From contig JAXRKP010000330.1 of the NCBI GenBank assembly GCA_037039925.1, positions 76,001-140,000 of the forward strand: 64,000 nt of DNA, written 5' to 3'. Position 1 is the first letter of the stretch, and each line of letters starts with the position of its first letter. This DNA is from Doris montereyensis. Lineage: Eukaryota > Mollusca > Gastropoda > Nudibranchia > Dorididae. This document shows positions 22,881-33,869 of this stretch, piece by piece. The translations under genes were made by a program, and so were the position numbers. The notes under the pieces are model-generated. The model did no database searches and was not told the DNA's origin. It worked only from the letters and a program-made list of their open reading frames with translations.

Positions 22881-24645
22881 GCAAATGGAAAAAAAATCTG
22901 AAAGTCTCTGAAACGTGAAACTTTCAGCACACCGAACACCTCCTGTACCGTATTTAATCTCACATTTACAAGAACATCACCATGCAATGCCACATTTCTC
23001 AACCTTCCTGATATAACTAGAAAGGAATTCATAATCTTAAGTTGACAGCCAGAATTTGTCCTTAGACATAGAACTTAGATCTAGATCAATCACATCTCCT
23101 GGTGAATTCCTATCATTAAACCTAAACTTTTGACAGGTCATCCCAATTTATTAAATTGTCTAGATCTACACGCTGGAGCTAGCTTACATTTAAGCTAGAT
23201 CTAGAGCTAGTTGTTTTGAAGATTTGTTTGTTATTATAACAGTTAAAGCAAAATTCTAAATCAATTCTGATTCTATTAACTAGGCTACAAAGTAGATCTA
23301 GATATCTAATCCTAGCTCTAATAAAGTTAGAAAATGGGTGCTACAAATTCTTGACTTGGTAATCGAAATCTAGTCTCGTAGTTTCGAAGCCTCTAGATAA
23401 CAATTAGACTTAGATCTAAATGTATCGTATATAGATCTTACTAGATGTAATCATGATCTATCATAAAATAGCTTGTCTGTCTAGAATCTAAATCTAGAAG
23501 AATCTAAATCTAGACTAGAAGAATCTAGATTAACAACGTGCGCGCTTATTTTCAAGATCTCTATGTCCGACTAGTGTCTAGATCTAGATCTAGACCTCAA
23601 ATTCTCTGGAACGCCGAGCAAGAAATAATTTCAATCTGTTAACAAGCTAGATCTATTTATACGCTGATATACTAACCTAAGTTAAGCCTAGGGAAAGCTA
23701 CGGCATAGGGAAAGCTACGGCATAGGAGAGCATAGGGAAAGCGGCATAGGGAAAGTTACGGCGATAGAGAAAGTTACGGCATAGGGAAAGCTACGGCATA
23801 GGGAACCTACGAAAGCTACGGGCATAAGGAAAGCTACGGCATAAGGAAAGCTACGGCATAGGGAAAAACCTACGGCATAGGGAAAGCTACGGCATAGGGA
23901 AAGCTACGGCATAGGGAAAGTTATCGGCTTAGACTAGGGCTGTCAAGCCGTCATAATAAACATCTAGATATAGGTCTTACAGATACAGAATCTAGGTCAC
24001 TTCACTCAGCCAGATCGATCTTAGTATTGTCTAGCTCTAGATTTAGATTAGACTATTAAATCACAATAACCCACAAATAGGATTATAACATTAAACGCAA
24101 ATAACGCAATAGGAAATTTAAAATGGCTTAGCTTCGATTTTCCTGGAATGAAAGAATGAAAAATCGTCGACCGCAGGTCACATTCACAACTGAACCGTAC
24201 GACTACAATGGGGTAAGTCAGTGCATCTCAACATTGTCTAAATCTATCCCAAAATCCTTTGCACAAAAGGTTATTTCCACAACAAACGCGTTAGTAGATT
24301 TCAAACTAAAAATCGGAAAAATATGAAGGAAGTAAAGAACGTTCCAAGTTTTAAAGCTGAAATCTTCTCGTGTGAGTAGTAGAGCCTCGTAGATCAGTGT
24401 GGAAATTGTAGTTCGTCGTAGTTCGTTAAAATAAAACAGCGTGCTTCCGCTGATAATTAGTATAAAAATCGGCGATGGGCCTGGAGTCGGAAATTTTATC
24501 ATGTTGTGCTAAACCATCTCACCTATTCATAACAGTCAACAAAGAAGTATTTTAGTAAAAGGAAACTTAAGAGAAAAATATGTTAAAAAACTAGAAAATC
24601 TCAAATAATCTGAAATCAGAGGAAATCTGAAAGATTTACATCCCT
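22881..24645. other. 1.8-kb insert splitting the 95-bp satellite
   Basis: The left block ends ...ctttatc and the right block resumes ttatcagctg..., so TTATC may be a 5-bp target duplication. The insert is AT-rich with many TCTAGATCTAG-type hexamer repeats (23060-23660) and an internal 17-bp minisatellite. No terminal inverted repeat was found; AATCTGAAAG occurs near both ends in direct orientation. A 94-codon - strand open frame at 24218-24502 has no recognised content. Confidence 0.6.
23690..23935. repeat. 17-bp minisatellite
   Basis: About 14 imperfect copies of AGGGAAAGCTACGGCAT. Confidence 0.95.
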
Positions 24646-25245
24646 GCTTATCAGCTGTTTATGACGTAGTAAGCGTGGCTTCAATCCACTCCTGTTCAAA
24701 ACTTCAATCTGCTACCTCTGAATATGGGGCTACAATGATACTGTATCGGCTGTTTATGACGTACTTAGCGTGGCTTCAATCCACTCCTGTTCAAAACTGC
24801 AATCTTATATCTCTGAGTCTGGGGATACAATGATACACTTTATCAGCTGTTTATGACGCAGTAAGCGCGGTTTCAATCTACTCCTGTTTAAAACGACAAT
24901 CTGCCTCCTCTGAGCCTGGGGCTACAATGACATTTTATCAGCTGTTTATGACTTAGTAGGCGTGGCTTAAATCACTCCTGTTCAAAACTACAATCTACCA
25001 CCTCTGAGCCTGGGGCTACAATGACACTTTATCAGCTGTGTATGACGTAGTAAGCGAGGCTTAAATCCACTCCTGTTCAAAACTACAATCGGCCACCTCT
25101 GGGTCTACAATGACACTTTATCAGCTGTTCATGACGTATTAAGCGCGGCTTTAATCCACTCCTGTTCAAAACTATAATTTGCCACCTCTGAGGTCTGAGG
25201 TTACAATGATACTTGATCAGCTTTTAAGTTGTTCCCATAACCAAT
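24646..25245. repeat. 95-bp satellite, right block (about six copies)
   Basis: Same unit and orientation as 22120-22880 but more diverged, fading out at about 25245. Confidence 0.9.
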
Positions 25246-25640
25246 GTACATGTACTGTTCTTAGATTGAAGACTAACGATTATGTTGAGTCAAAAATGTG
25301 TTTTTATACACGATATATTCATATAAGAGGTGTACGCATAAGTGGAATCATCAGTGGAATCATTAGTATGTTCACCAATCATTATCCGTAACTAGATCTA
25401 AAGTTACATACTGTGGCGGTAGTAGTACAAGTACAAGCACCAGTAGAGCGTTCCTGCCTATCATATTTTTGTAGTTTCCTTGTAGGAGTGTGTGCGCGAA
25501 GCGCGATTATGTTGTGTGAGTGTCTAAGCGTAGGCCTATTTTACGTTATGTGACGTTTTTCACTCTCTACCACCCACATCCATATAAATACATGTGTTAC
25601 GTCTTCGCACTACTCATTTCCATCTTCTTTGCTGTTGTTG
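25245..25640. other. Unassigned DNA
   Basis: No gene or element recognised. Confidence 0.3.
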
Positions 25641-25679
25641 TCTTTCTTTCTATCCCTGTCGTTTCCCTTAGCTGTCCAT

Positions 25680-25833
25680 CCCTGTCGTTTCCCTTGGCTG
25701 TCCATCTATCTATTTATCTATCTATGTGTTCGTATCTATCTATCTATCCATCCATCAATCAATCTATTTATCTATCTGTCTATCAATCAATCAACCATAT
25801 CTATCTAATTATCTATCTATCTACTCTAATTAT

Positions 25834-25922
<89 letters not shown>

Positions 25923-25990
25923 TTTTGCCCGCCTGACTGTGTGTTTGTATGTTTGTCGATCTATCTATCTACTCTATATATCTATCCGTT
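25680..25990. repeat. Compound (TCTA)n / (CT)n / (AT)n microsatellite
   Basis: Degenerate TCTA to about 25835, then about 45 bp of CT, then about 40 bp of AT, then TCTA again. Confidence 0.95.
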
Positions 25991-25999
25991 TATTGACAT

Positions 26000-26660
26000 C
26001 CTGTTCTCTTTCTGTCAATCTGCATGATGACGAAGAGTTCCATAAAACACGCTATAGACCCAAGATGACACCTGTGATATGTCATTTTAAAATATCTACC
26101 TAACAACAGTTTCCTGTTTTCCACACAACGCAATAAATAATAATGCTGTTCATTTCAGCTCGACAATTCAACGTTTGGCTAAACGCGATAGGGCCTACGT
26201 TATAAGCTTAGCGCCTAGGCCTACTTATTTACGAAGCCAGGTCACCGCGCTCACGGCCTGCGGCGTAGACAACCTATAATTGGCTGTGTAGACTGAGACT
26301 AGATTTAGGCCAGTCGCAAGGCCTAGGTCTACACGCTCAAATTCCCATTGCAAACGGCTCACGCCTGTCGCATGCTCAAACAATTCTACTGTAGGATTAT
26401 GTTTTGATTTTGTGTCTGTTTTCATTTAAAATTCCAGGACCTCCTGTTTCAGGATAACTAAAATTTAAATGTTATTTAGATAAACTACTTAACGGTCTTG
26501 TTATCGGCCAGGATGAACTTGAATCATGGTTGAAGTGTGGATCATCTAGATATCTATCTATCTTGTCTAGATTTTTCTCTAAATATCTTGAGTTATATTC
26601 TCTAGATTTAGTTGTAGATCTAGATCTAGATTTCTAGATATAGATTCTAAATCTAGAATC
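26000..26660. other. Unassigned DNA with TCTAGAT hexamer patches
   Basis: No coding signal supported; TCTAGATCTAGA-like patches at 26545-26660. Confidence 0.3.
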
Positions 26661-26661
26661 T

Positions 26662-26662
<1 letters not shown>

Positions 26663-26757
<95 letters not shown>

Positions 26758-26850
26758 TATTGTTGTTATTATTATTATTAATATTATTATTATTATTATT
26801 TTTATTATTATTATTACTGTTAGTATTACTATTACTATTTATTCTAGATC
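26663..26850. repeat. (CT)n followed by (ATT)n
   Basis: About 95 bp of CT, then about 90 bp of imperfect ATT. Confidence 0.97.
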
Positions 26851-26947
26851 TAGATCTATTATTTTTATTTTTTATTTCCACTGGTTATTTTTATGTCACA
26901 GTCTGGTTTTGCTAATTGTTTCCCTTTTAAAAAAAAAGATCAATCAA

Positions 26948-27197
<250 letters not shown>

Positions 27198-27299
27198 ATC
27201 GGTGTTGTCACTGTCTATAGTTATATATCTGTCTCTATTGTGTCTACATTATCATGCTAACGTCAAATGCTTAAGTTAAAGAATTACTCGTAATTTACA

Positions 27300-27857
27300 T
27301 TTAAATGTCTTCATAGTATTGGAGTATTTGTAGTTTATACCTATTTTACGTTGCATGTACTCACTGTAAAAAAAAATAAAAAATTCTCTTCAATTCAAAT
27401 CAATTCAATAAACAGGACCCTCTATTTTCTCTCCCTTTGGCTCTATTAACATAAACATCTTATAACAGGACTTTGTCAACATAGAAAATACACTAGATAG
27501 ACACACAATTGTTTATATGCCTAGTGTATCTATGCCAAATCATTTCTAATATGTTTTGTTCAATGCCGACTTCATTAAGACCCAATGCAGGTGTTTGGAG
27601 TTATGCACGATGTGCCTGAGAGAGAAAGAGAGAGAGATTTAGACACATTGGAATATTTGTAGTTTATATGCCTAGTGTATCTATGCCAGAGAGAGAGAGA
27701 GAGTTTTGATCAATTAACATAAACATCTTAAACAGGACTTTTCATAGAAAACAGACAGCTCTATTAACATAGACATCCAGAGACAGGCAGATAGACACAA
27801 TTGTGCCTGAGAGATGTTTTGAGATTTCATTAAGACCCAATGCAGGTGTTTGGAGTG

Positions 27858-27860
<3 letters not shown>
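27300..27860. repeat. Patchwork of short shuffled duplications
   Basis: Several 20-30 bp pieces occur twice in a different order: TTATATGCCTAGTGTATCTA at about 27515 and 27665; CATTAAGACCCAATGCAGGT at about 27574 and 27829; TTAACATAAACATCTTA at about 27447 and 27715. GAGAGA tracts lie at the joins. Confidence 0.75.
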
Positions 27861-27861
<1 letters not shown>

Positions 27862-27903
<42 letters not shown>

Positions 27904-27972
27904 GAGAGAGAGAGAGAGAGAGAGGGGGGGGGGAGAGAGAGAGAGAGAGAGAGAGACACACAGAGAGAGAGA
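27862..27972. repeat. (AG)n microsatellite
   Basis: About 110 bp of purine dinucleotide with a G run in the middle. Confidence 0.97.
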
Positions 27973-28240
27973 GATCGGGGAGGGGGGTGTGTGTTTCTCG
28001 ACCATTCTGATGGCTGGCCTACCCATTATTTATAGATCTATGGGCCTAGTCAATGGCTAATATTGCATGATGGGCGCGTTTCTGGGGTTATTTCCCTTGC
28101 AACCCGCGCATAACAGGAATATGTTATTATAGTTATAACAAGCCTCTTCGATCATGTTTTAACCGGTTTCCACTGTATTTAGAAAGTCCTTTAGTATGAA
28201 TACTAAATTAACCCAGCACCGACAAAGGGCGGTTACTCAC

Positions 28241-28376
28241 AATGAGTCCACCGACCATCGCAGACGTAAATGCTGTAGTATCGTCTGTGGAACCTGTTGT
28301 AGCGATAACCTCTGGAAATGACAGTCCTTCGTCTGTAAGGGGCGGGGACTACGTGTCGGGGACAGCGGCATTCCAT
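28241..28376 (-). CDS. Secreted cysteine-rich protein gene, exon 4
   Basis: Reading the - strand, acceptor gtttgttaccag and a strong donor GTGAGT bound 136 bp that is open throughout. It encodes MECRCPRHVVPAPYRRRT, a tyrosine/arginine-rich middle (GYRYNRFHRRYYS) and IYVCDGRWTH. Three cysteines (two in CRC, one in YVCDG) add to those of exons 2 and 3. Exon 3 ends on a codon boundary and this exon starts on one; it ends with one extra base, complementing exon 5. The closely spaced CxC followed by a lone C resembles the C-terminal part of small secreted disulfide-rich proteins. No family name is claimed. Confidence 0.65.
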
Positions 28377-28429
28377 CTGGTAACAAACGATAATAATGGT
28401 ATTTATTAGATTTCAACTTTGGCATACAA

Positions 28430-28790
28430 AAGGATTGGTTTATTTTTTCACTGAAATTTACCCCCTTCCATCATCATATTATTATGTTGTGATCTTAAGA
28501 TGAATTAGGAGGAAGCGGCAAGATGAAAGAAAGAAGAGAATGTGAATGGGCCAATGGAAAACCAGTATACCCTACCACTAATAGCACCCGCCAACCGCCC
28601 ATGGTTGGCATACAAATGGAGACAACAGTGGAGTGACGTCAAAATGATGTAAATAGTAAAGATAAAATGACATTTCGAAGTAAGGAAAACCGAAGAGACA
28701 CAACGTGAGGTTTCGGGTTTAACTTTTCGTCAGACAAACTTATGAGTAGGGATTACCCGCACTCATATTATACGACTACGAGCATAGTTA
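28430..28790. other. Unassigned DNA, presumed intron 3
   Basis: No feature supported. Confidence 0.3.
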
Positions 28791-28800
28791 CACTCACCGA

Positions 28801-28829
28801 CAATGATAATAATAATAATAATAATAATA

Positions 28830-28890
<61 letters not shown>
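28801..28890. repeat. (TAA)n microsatellite
   Basis: About 90 bp, one interruption. Confidence 0.97.
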
Positions 28891-28892
<2 letters not shown>

Positions 28893-29109
28893 GTTCTTGT
28901 ATAGCGCCCCGACCCCGCTCAAACATGGATAAACATTATGAATCGATACATATGCATATATAATTTACACACACCAGCCCAATATGAATAACAAACATAT
29001 TTCAAAGCATAGGATGATAATACAAAAAACAGTTGACATCATTGAACTACAGTTATGACAGCAGTGAGAAATAAATATGCCATAAATCTGTGTGGGTTTT
29101 ATGGAAGAG

Positions 29110-29418
29110 TGTGGAAGAAGAAGAAAAAGAAGAAGGGAAGAAGAAGAAAGGGAAGAAGAAGAAGAAGAAGAAGAAAGAAGAAGAAGAAGAAAAAGGAAGA
29201 AGAAGAAGAGGAAGAAGAAGACGAAGAAGAAGCAAGAAGAAGAAGAAGAAGAAGAAAGGAAGAAGAAGAAGAAGAAGAGTGAAGAAGAAGAAGAAAAAGA
29301 AGAGAGAAGAAGAAAGAAGAGAGAAGAAGAAAAAGAAGAGGGAAGAAAAAGGAAGAAGAAGAAGAGGGAAGAAGAAGAGGAGAAGGAGAAGAAGAACAAA
29401 GGAAAAAGAAGAAGATGA
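29110..29418. repeat. (GAA)n purine tract of about 310 bp
   Basis: An almost uninterrupted GAA/GAAA purine strand. On the - strand, the sense strand of the cysteine-rich gene, it is (TTC)n and starts about ten bases after the exon 3 donor. Tracts like this can form triplex DNA. Confidence 0.97.
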
Positions 29419-29427
29419 AAAACCAAC

Positions 29428-29575
29428 CCTGTAATAAGTTTTATTTCCAAATTCCTGCGCTTGCTGTTCAGCTGTCATCGCCACTCGAACTTCATCTAAC
29501 CGTGACCGGCCGTCAGGCGCAGACCGGACGTTGTCACACCATGGCAACTGACACACTGGGCTGCACATGATTCGT
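29428..29575 (-). CDS. Secreted cysteine-rich protein gene, exon 3
   Basis: The - strand has acceptor atcgtttcag at 29576-29585, then one base that completes the last codon of exon 2 and 49 codons: RIMCSPVCQLPWCDNVRS, APDGRSRLDEVRVAMTAEQ, QAQEFGNKTYYR. Cysteines form a CxxxCxxxxC cluster. The donor (AGG|GTTGGT at 29427-29422) is weak and is followed by the 310-bp (TTC)n tract, which may act as a pyrimidine-rich splicing aid or a barrier. The exon ends in phase 0, as exon 4 requires. The strict phase compatibility of exons 2, 3 and 4 is the main evidence that they form one gene. Confidence 0.65.
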
Positions 29576-31551
29576 CTGAAACGATGATAGTCATGACGAT
29601 AATTATAATAATATTATTAATAACGACAATAATAATAATACGCGTAATAATAATGGTAATAATAATAATAATAATAATAATATTAATAATAAGTTCTAAC
29701 TTGACAGGACCTAACCATTGGTCATCTCAACACCCAGTCCTGTCATAACAAGACACAAGAAATAAATGACAAGATTTGGAGATTATAAACTTAATATTCT
29801 GTTGGAGTTTCACAATTTCAATTCAACCCACTCTATCGCCGTACAAAACAATATTTGTGTGGGTGATGTCAATCCGTATTTCGAAGAAGACACATCTGTG
29901 GTTAGCCGGGTAAAAGCAATGCTAAACGTTCAACAACTCTATCAGTATCTGCACATCGACTCATCACAATAGTTGACTGGCTGATTCCTGAGAAAACTTT
30001 GTCAATTTCATCAATTCATAAGATCGAGAATAGGACCACAAGAAACTGACAGACATTTATAGTGAATAAAAAAAAAAAAAGAGCGTAAGAAGCTAAATCT
30101 GAATCTGAATTTCCCATGTCTAAATTGAACAATGTCAAAAACTTCAAACAATTCTTTGCTCTTTGTTCTGAGCTCATTGGAAGACACAAAGACATATCAT
30201 TGCCAACACAAATTGAACCACAAGAACTCCCTGAAGTATACTCATATTTTTTCCACGACAAAATATAAATCATTATAGCTGATGTAGACCAATGTCCCAA
30301 TTCACCAACTTTAGAATATTTTTCTGGAGAAGTTCGTCTTTACAGCTTCAGGAAGTCACACAAAATAAGATTTTGAACTTAATATCGTAAGATCCCCTTC
30401 CAACAAACTTATTGAAGGAATGTTGTGATGCTCTCTTACCATCTATCACCCAGATCGTTAATGTTCATTGTTGTCTGGCAGAGCAGGATTCCTGACATGT
30501 ATAAACAAGCTTTCGTGAAACCTTTATCGAAGAAACAAACTTTGGATACAGAACTTTTTGAAAAATTATCGCCCTGTCTCCAATCTCCCATTTATTTCCA
30601 ATATTATTCAAAAAGTTGTTTTAAAACGTCTCTCCTCTCACCAACTAAATGAGCTATGGAAACTTTTCCAGTCAGCATACCGTGCAAACCACTGCATCAT
30701 CGAAACCGTCCTTCTGCGGGTATCAAATGGTCTTTTACGAGTTAATGATGATGGTGAAGTCTCTCTTTTTACCCTTCTTGATCTTTCACCAGCGTTTGAC
30801 ACCATTGACCATGCCATCTTTATCCAAAGACGTGAAACGTCGTTTGGCATAAAGAGCATCGATTTAGATTGGTTTAAATCTTACTTGAGAAATAGAACAC
30901 AATGCGTTGTTGTCATCGATGGTGAAAGATCAAAGAAACTCTTGTACTTCTACCATATGGTGTCCCTCAGGGATCAGTACTTGGACCTGTATTTTCATTA
31001 TGTACACGTCTTCTCTGTCATCGGTTATAAAACAAACCCACAACCTATCATATGCATCTAGCTTTGTGCTGATGATACGGTACTCAGCTTTATGACGCTA
31101 CAAACAATGTAGCTTTGGAGTCCATTGTGACCCAAATGAAAGCATGTGTCGATGATGTCAAGGCATGGATGGACGCAAACAAATGGAAAATGAACACAGC
31201 TAAAACTAAAGCCAGGATAGTTGGCAATAAAAATAAGTTAAAACCCAGTAAAAATAGCCAGCATCAAATTAAATGGCAACAGTATTCAAACTGTCACGTC
31301 TTGTGAGAACCTTGCTGTTTGGTTTGACTTTGACATCTCAATGAAGTGTCAAACAGGTAATTGGAACTCAAAAGAATTGCATCCATCCGCCCCTTTCTTT
31401 CCATCGCTGCCTGTAAAAATCTTGCTTCATCTTTGCTCTTCTCAAAACTTGATTACTGCAACTCCCTCCTATGTGGTCTACCAGAAAAATAAAATCCACT
31501 CTCTTTGTTTGTAGGCCGTTCAAAACAGCGCTGCCCGGCTGACAAATCGGA

Positions 31552-31860
31552 GGGACCCGGTAGTCCAGAGGCAAGGTGTCGGCCTCTCAACCAATAGGTA
31601 GTGGGTTCGAGCCCCGCCGAAGTTTGACAAATTTTCTTGATTTTTTTTTCAAGCAAAAATCTACCCTCCCCTGGCCCAGGTAGGTGGATCGACACCTAAT
31701 CTTATCGGAGACGGACGGTAAAAAGGAGGTCCCGTGTGCATATCACAGCACTCTGTGCACGTTAAAGATCCCTTGGCTGTTTACAGGGCAGTCTGGGCAA
31801 ATTTAAAAATCCTAGCAAAACCTCGAGATCACCATAGTTGTGGATGTGGGTAAATCAAAG
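31552..31860 (+). mobile_element. Full-length SINE-A with 9-bp target-site duplication
   Basis: A 309-bp element with tRNA-like head (A-box region TAGTCCAGAGG, B box GGGTTCGAGCCCC), body (GGTAGGTGGATCGACACCTA; GTGCACGTTAAAGATCCCTT) and AAATC-type tail. It is flanked by CAAATCGGA at 31543-31551 and 31861-31869. It interrupts the LINE frame inside the AARLTNR-type motif, and the frame resumes immediately after it. Confidence 0.9.
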
Positions 31861-32081
31861 CAAATCGGAAGGAGAAGTCCACTTTATTTGAAATTTATTG
31901 GCTTCCAGTTTCCTAAAGAACTTCTTCAGAATTAAATACTTCAGTTTTCAAAACTCTCCATTGTTCCTATGATAATCCATCTTTTGGAAACCTATAGACC
32001 CGCTCACTACGTCAGGAGCTCTCAGGACAAAACGAAATTGAGTGTTCCTAGAACTAAAACGCGAGCAAGGTCTAGATCCTT

Positions 32082-32812
32082 CTCCCACTTTGCAGCCGTT
32101 GCTTTGAACGGCTTATATCTTTCTCCCATTTTGTAGCCGTTGCTTTCAACGACTTGTATCCTTCTCCCACTTTGCAGCCGTTACCTTCAATGACTTATAT
32201 CCTTCTCCCACTTTGCAGCCGTTACCTTCAATGACTTATATCCTTCTCCCACTTTGCAGCCGTTACCTTCAATGACTTATCAATTATATTTCTCCCACTT
32301 TGCAGCCGTTGCTTTCAACGACTTGTATCCTTTTCTCACTTTGCAGCCGTTGCTTTCAACGACTTATATCCTTTTCTCACTTTGCAGCCGTTGCTTTCAA
32401 CGACTTATATCCTTTTCTCACTTTGCAGTCGTTGCTTTCAACGACTTATATCCTTCTCTCACTTTGCAGCCGTTGCTTTCAATTACCTTTGTCCTTCTCC
32501 CACTATGCAACCGTTGCTTTCGACGACTTATATCCTTCTCCCACTTTCCAACCGTTGCTTTCGACGACTTACATCCTTCTCCCACTTTGCAACCGTTGTT
32601 TTCAACGACTTATATCCTTCTCCCACTATGCAACCGTTGCTTTCGACGACTTACATCCTTCTCCCACTTTGCAACCGTTGTTTTCAACTTATATCCTTCT
32701 CCCACTTTGCAACCGTTGCTTTCGACGACTTATATCCTTCTCCCACTTTGCACTTTCAACGACTTACATCCTTCTCCCACTTTGCAGCCGTTGCTTTCAA
32801 CGACTTGCCTCT
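32082..32812. repeat. 41-bp minisatellite grown inside the LINE coding end, about 18 copies
   Basis: The unit (CCTTCTCCCACTTTGCAGCC, then GTTGCTTTCAACGACTTATA plus T) is the LINE codon run for SFSHFAAVAFND. Upstream, RTKTRARSRS leads into the first unit; downstream, the last unit runs into LPLVVRDVSSLEVLKKNLK, the normal end of the polyprotein. Because 41 is not a multiple of three, units alternate frames and produce long artefactual open frames. Confidence 0.9.
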
Positions 32813-33051
32813 GGTTGTCAGAGATGTATCATCTCTCGAGGTTTTGAAAAAGAATTTAAAGACATTTTTTTTTTTGGTGTCAATTGAAACGATTTGCCAA
32901 ATTCTTTTGAAGGCAATGCCTTATTGTCCTATTTGCCTGCTCTTAAAATGCTTCATCTTGTTGTTGAGCATTTGTATAATATTCTACTCGTTTGTAATAC
33001 TATCATGTTCATGTATATCGCCTAGATCTATATCATTATGTCCTTTATTTT

Positions 33052-33066
33052 ATGATAATAATAATG

Positions 33067-33121
<55 letters not shown>

Positions 33122-33137
33122 TAATAATAATAATAAT

Positions 33138-33190
<53 letters not shown>

Positions 33191-33452
33191 TACTGGTAAT
33201 AATAATGATGGTGCTGATGCTGCTTCTGGTGATACTGATGATGATGCTAATAATAATTTAAAAAATAGTAATAATAATAATAATAATAATAACATCAACA
33301 ACAACACCGACCACGACGACAACAACGACAACAATAATAACAAACAACAACTTCAACACATGACAATGACAATGACAACAACAACGACAACCAACAATGA
33401 CAACAACAAAATAACAAACAACAATAATAATAATTATTATAATAATATAACA

Positions 33453-33529
<77 letters not shown>

Positions 33530-33544
33530 TATAATAATAATAAC

Positions 33545-33601
<57 letters not shown>

Positions 33602-33724
33602 TATAATAATAATAATAATAATAATAAACAATAGTATTATTAATAATAAACTCAATAATAATAATAATAATAATAGTCATAATAATAGTCATACTACTAC
33701 TACTGCTACTACTACTACTACTAC

Positions 33725-33781
<57 letters not shown>

Positions 33782-33860
33782 TAATAATAATGTAATAATA
33801 ATGATAATAATATTAATGATAATGATGATGATGATGGTGATGATGATGATAATGATATAA
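33052..33860. repeat. (AAT)n mosaic microsatellite, about 800 bp
   Basis: Several long AAT blocks with AAC, GAT and ACT patches. It begins exactly where the LINE 3' end finishes (TTATTTTATGATAATAATAA), so it probably grew from the LINE tail. Confidence 0.95.
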
Positions 33861-33869
33861 TAAAAATAA

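Larger units (their letters stand above)
29700..33058 (+). pseudogene. CR1/L2-like LINE, decayed, with nested SINE and internal minisatellite
   Basis: Endonuclease-domain remnants (LTIGHLNTQSCHNKTQEIND, and a VGDVNPYFEED segment) at 29700-30010 are followed by a reduced linker. Reverse transcriptase runs from 30555: NYRPVSNLPFISNIIQKV, QSAYRANHCIIET, LLDLSPAFDTIDHA, then PYGVPQGSVLGP in a shifted frame, and ADDT near 31070, where the catalytic YADD has become CADD. HxTETAL and LLDLSAAFDTIDH-type motifs are typical of CR1/L2 LINEs. The C-terminal part (RSFSHFAAVAF..., LPLVVRDVSSLEVLKKNLK) continues after the SINE and a 41-bp array. The tail merges into (AAT)n at 33052. It lies in intron 2 of the cysteine-rich gene, in the opposite orientation. 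Several stops and shifts make it inactive. Confidence 0.8.

Noticed and set aside
22120..25245. Possible CRISPR-like array because of regular repeats
   Set aside because: Units are contiguous 95-bp satellite copies without unique spacers, in an animal genome.
26225..26425. 66-codon - strand open frame
   Set aside because: No recognised content, no splice sites matching the neighbouring gene, and a length expected by chance.
32254..33458. Three open frames of 195-358 codons
   Set aside because: Artefacts of the 41-bp LINE-derived array and the (AAT)n tract; only the LPLVVRDVSSLEV part is genuine LINE coding remnant.
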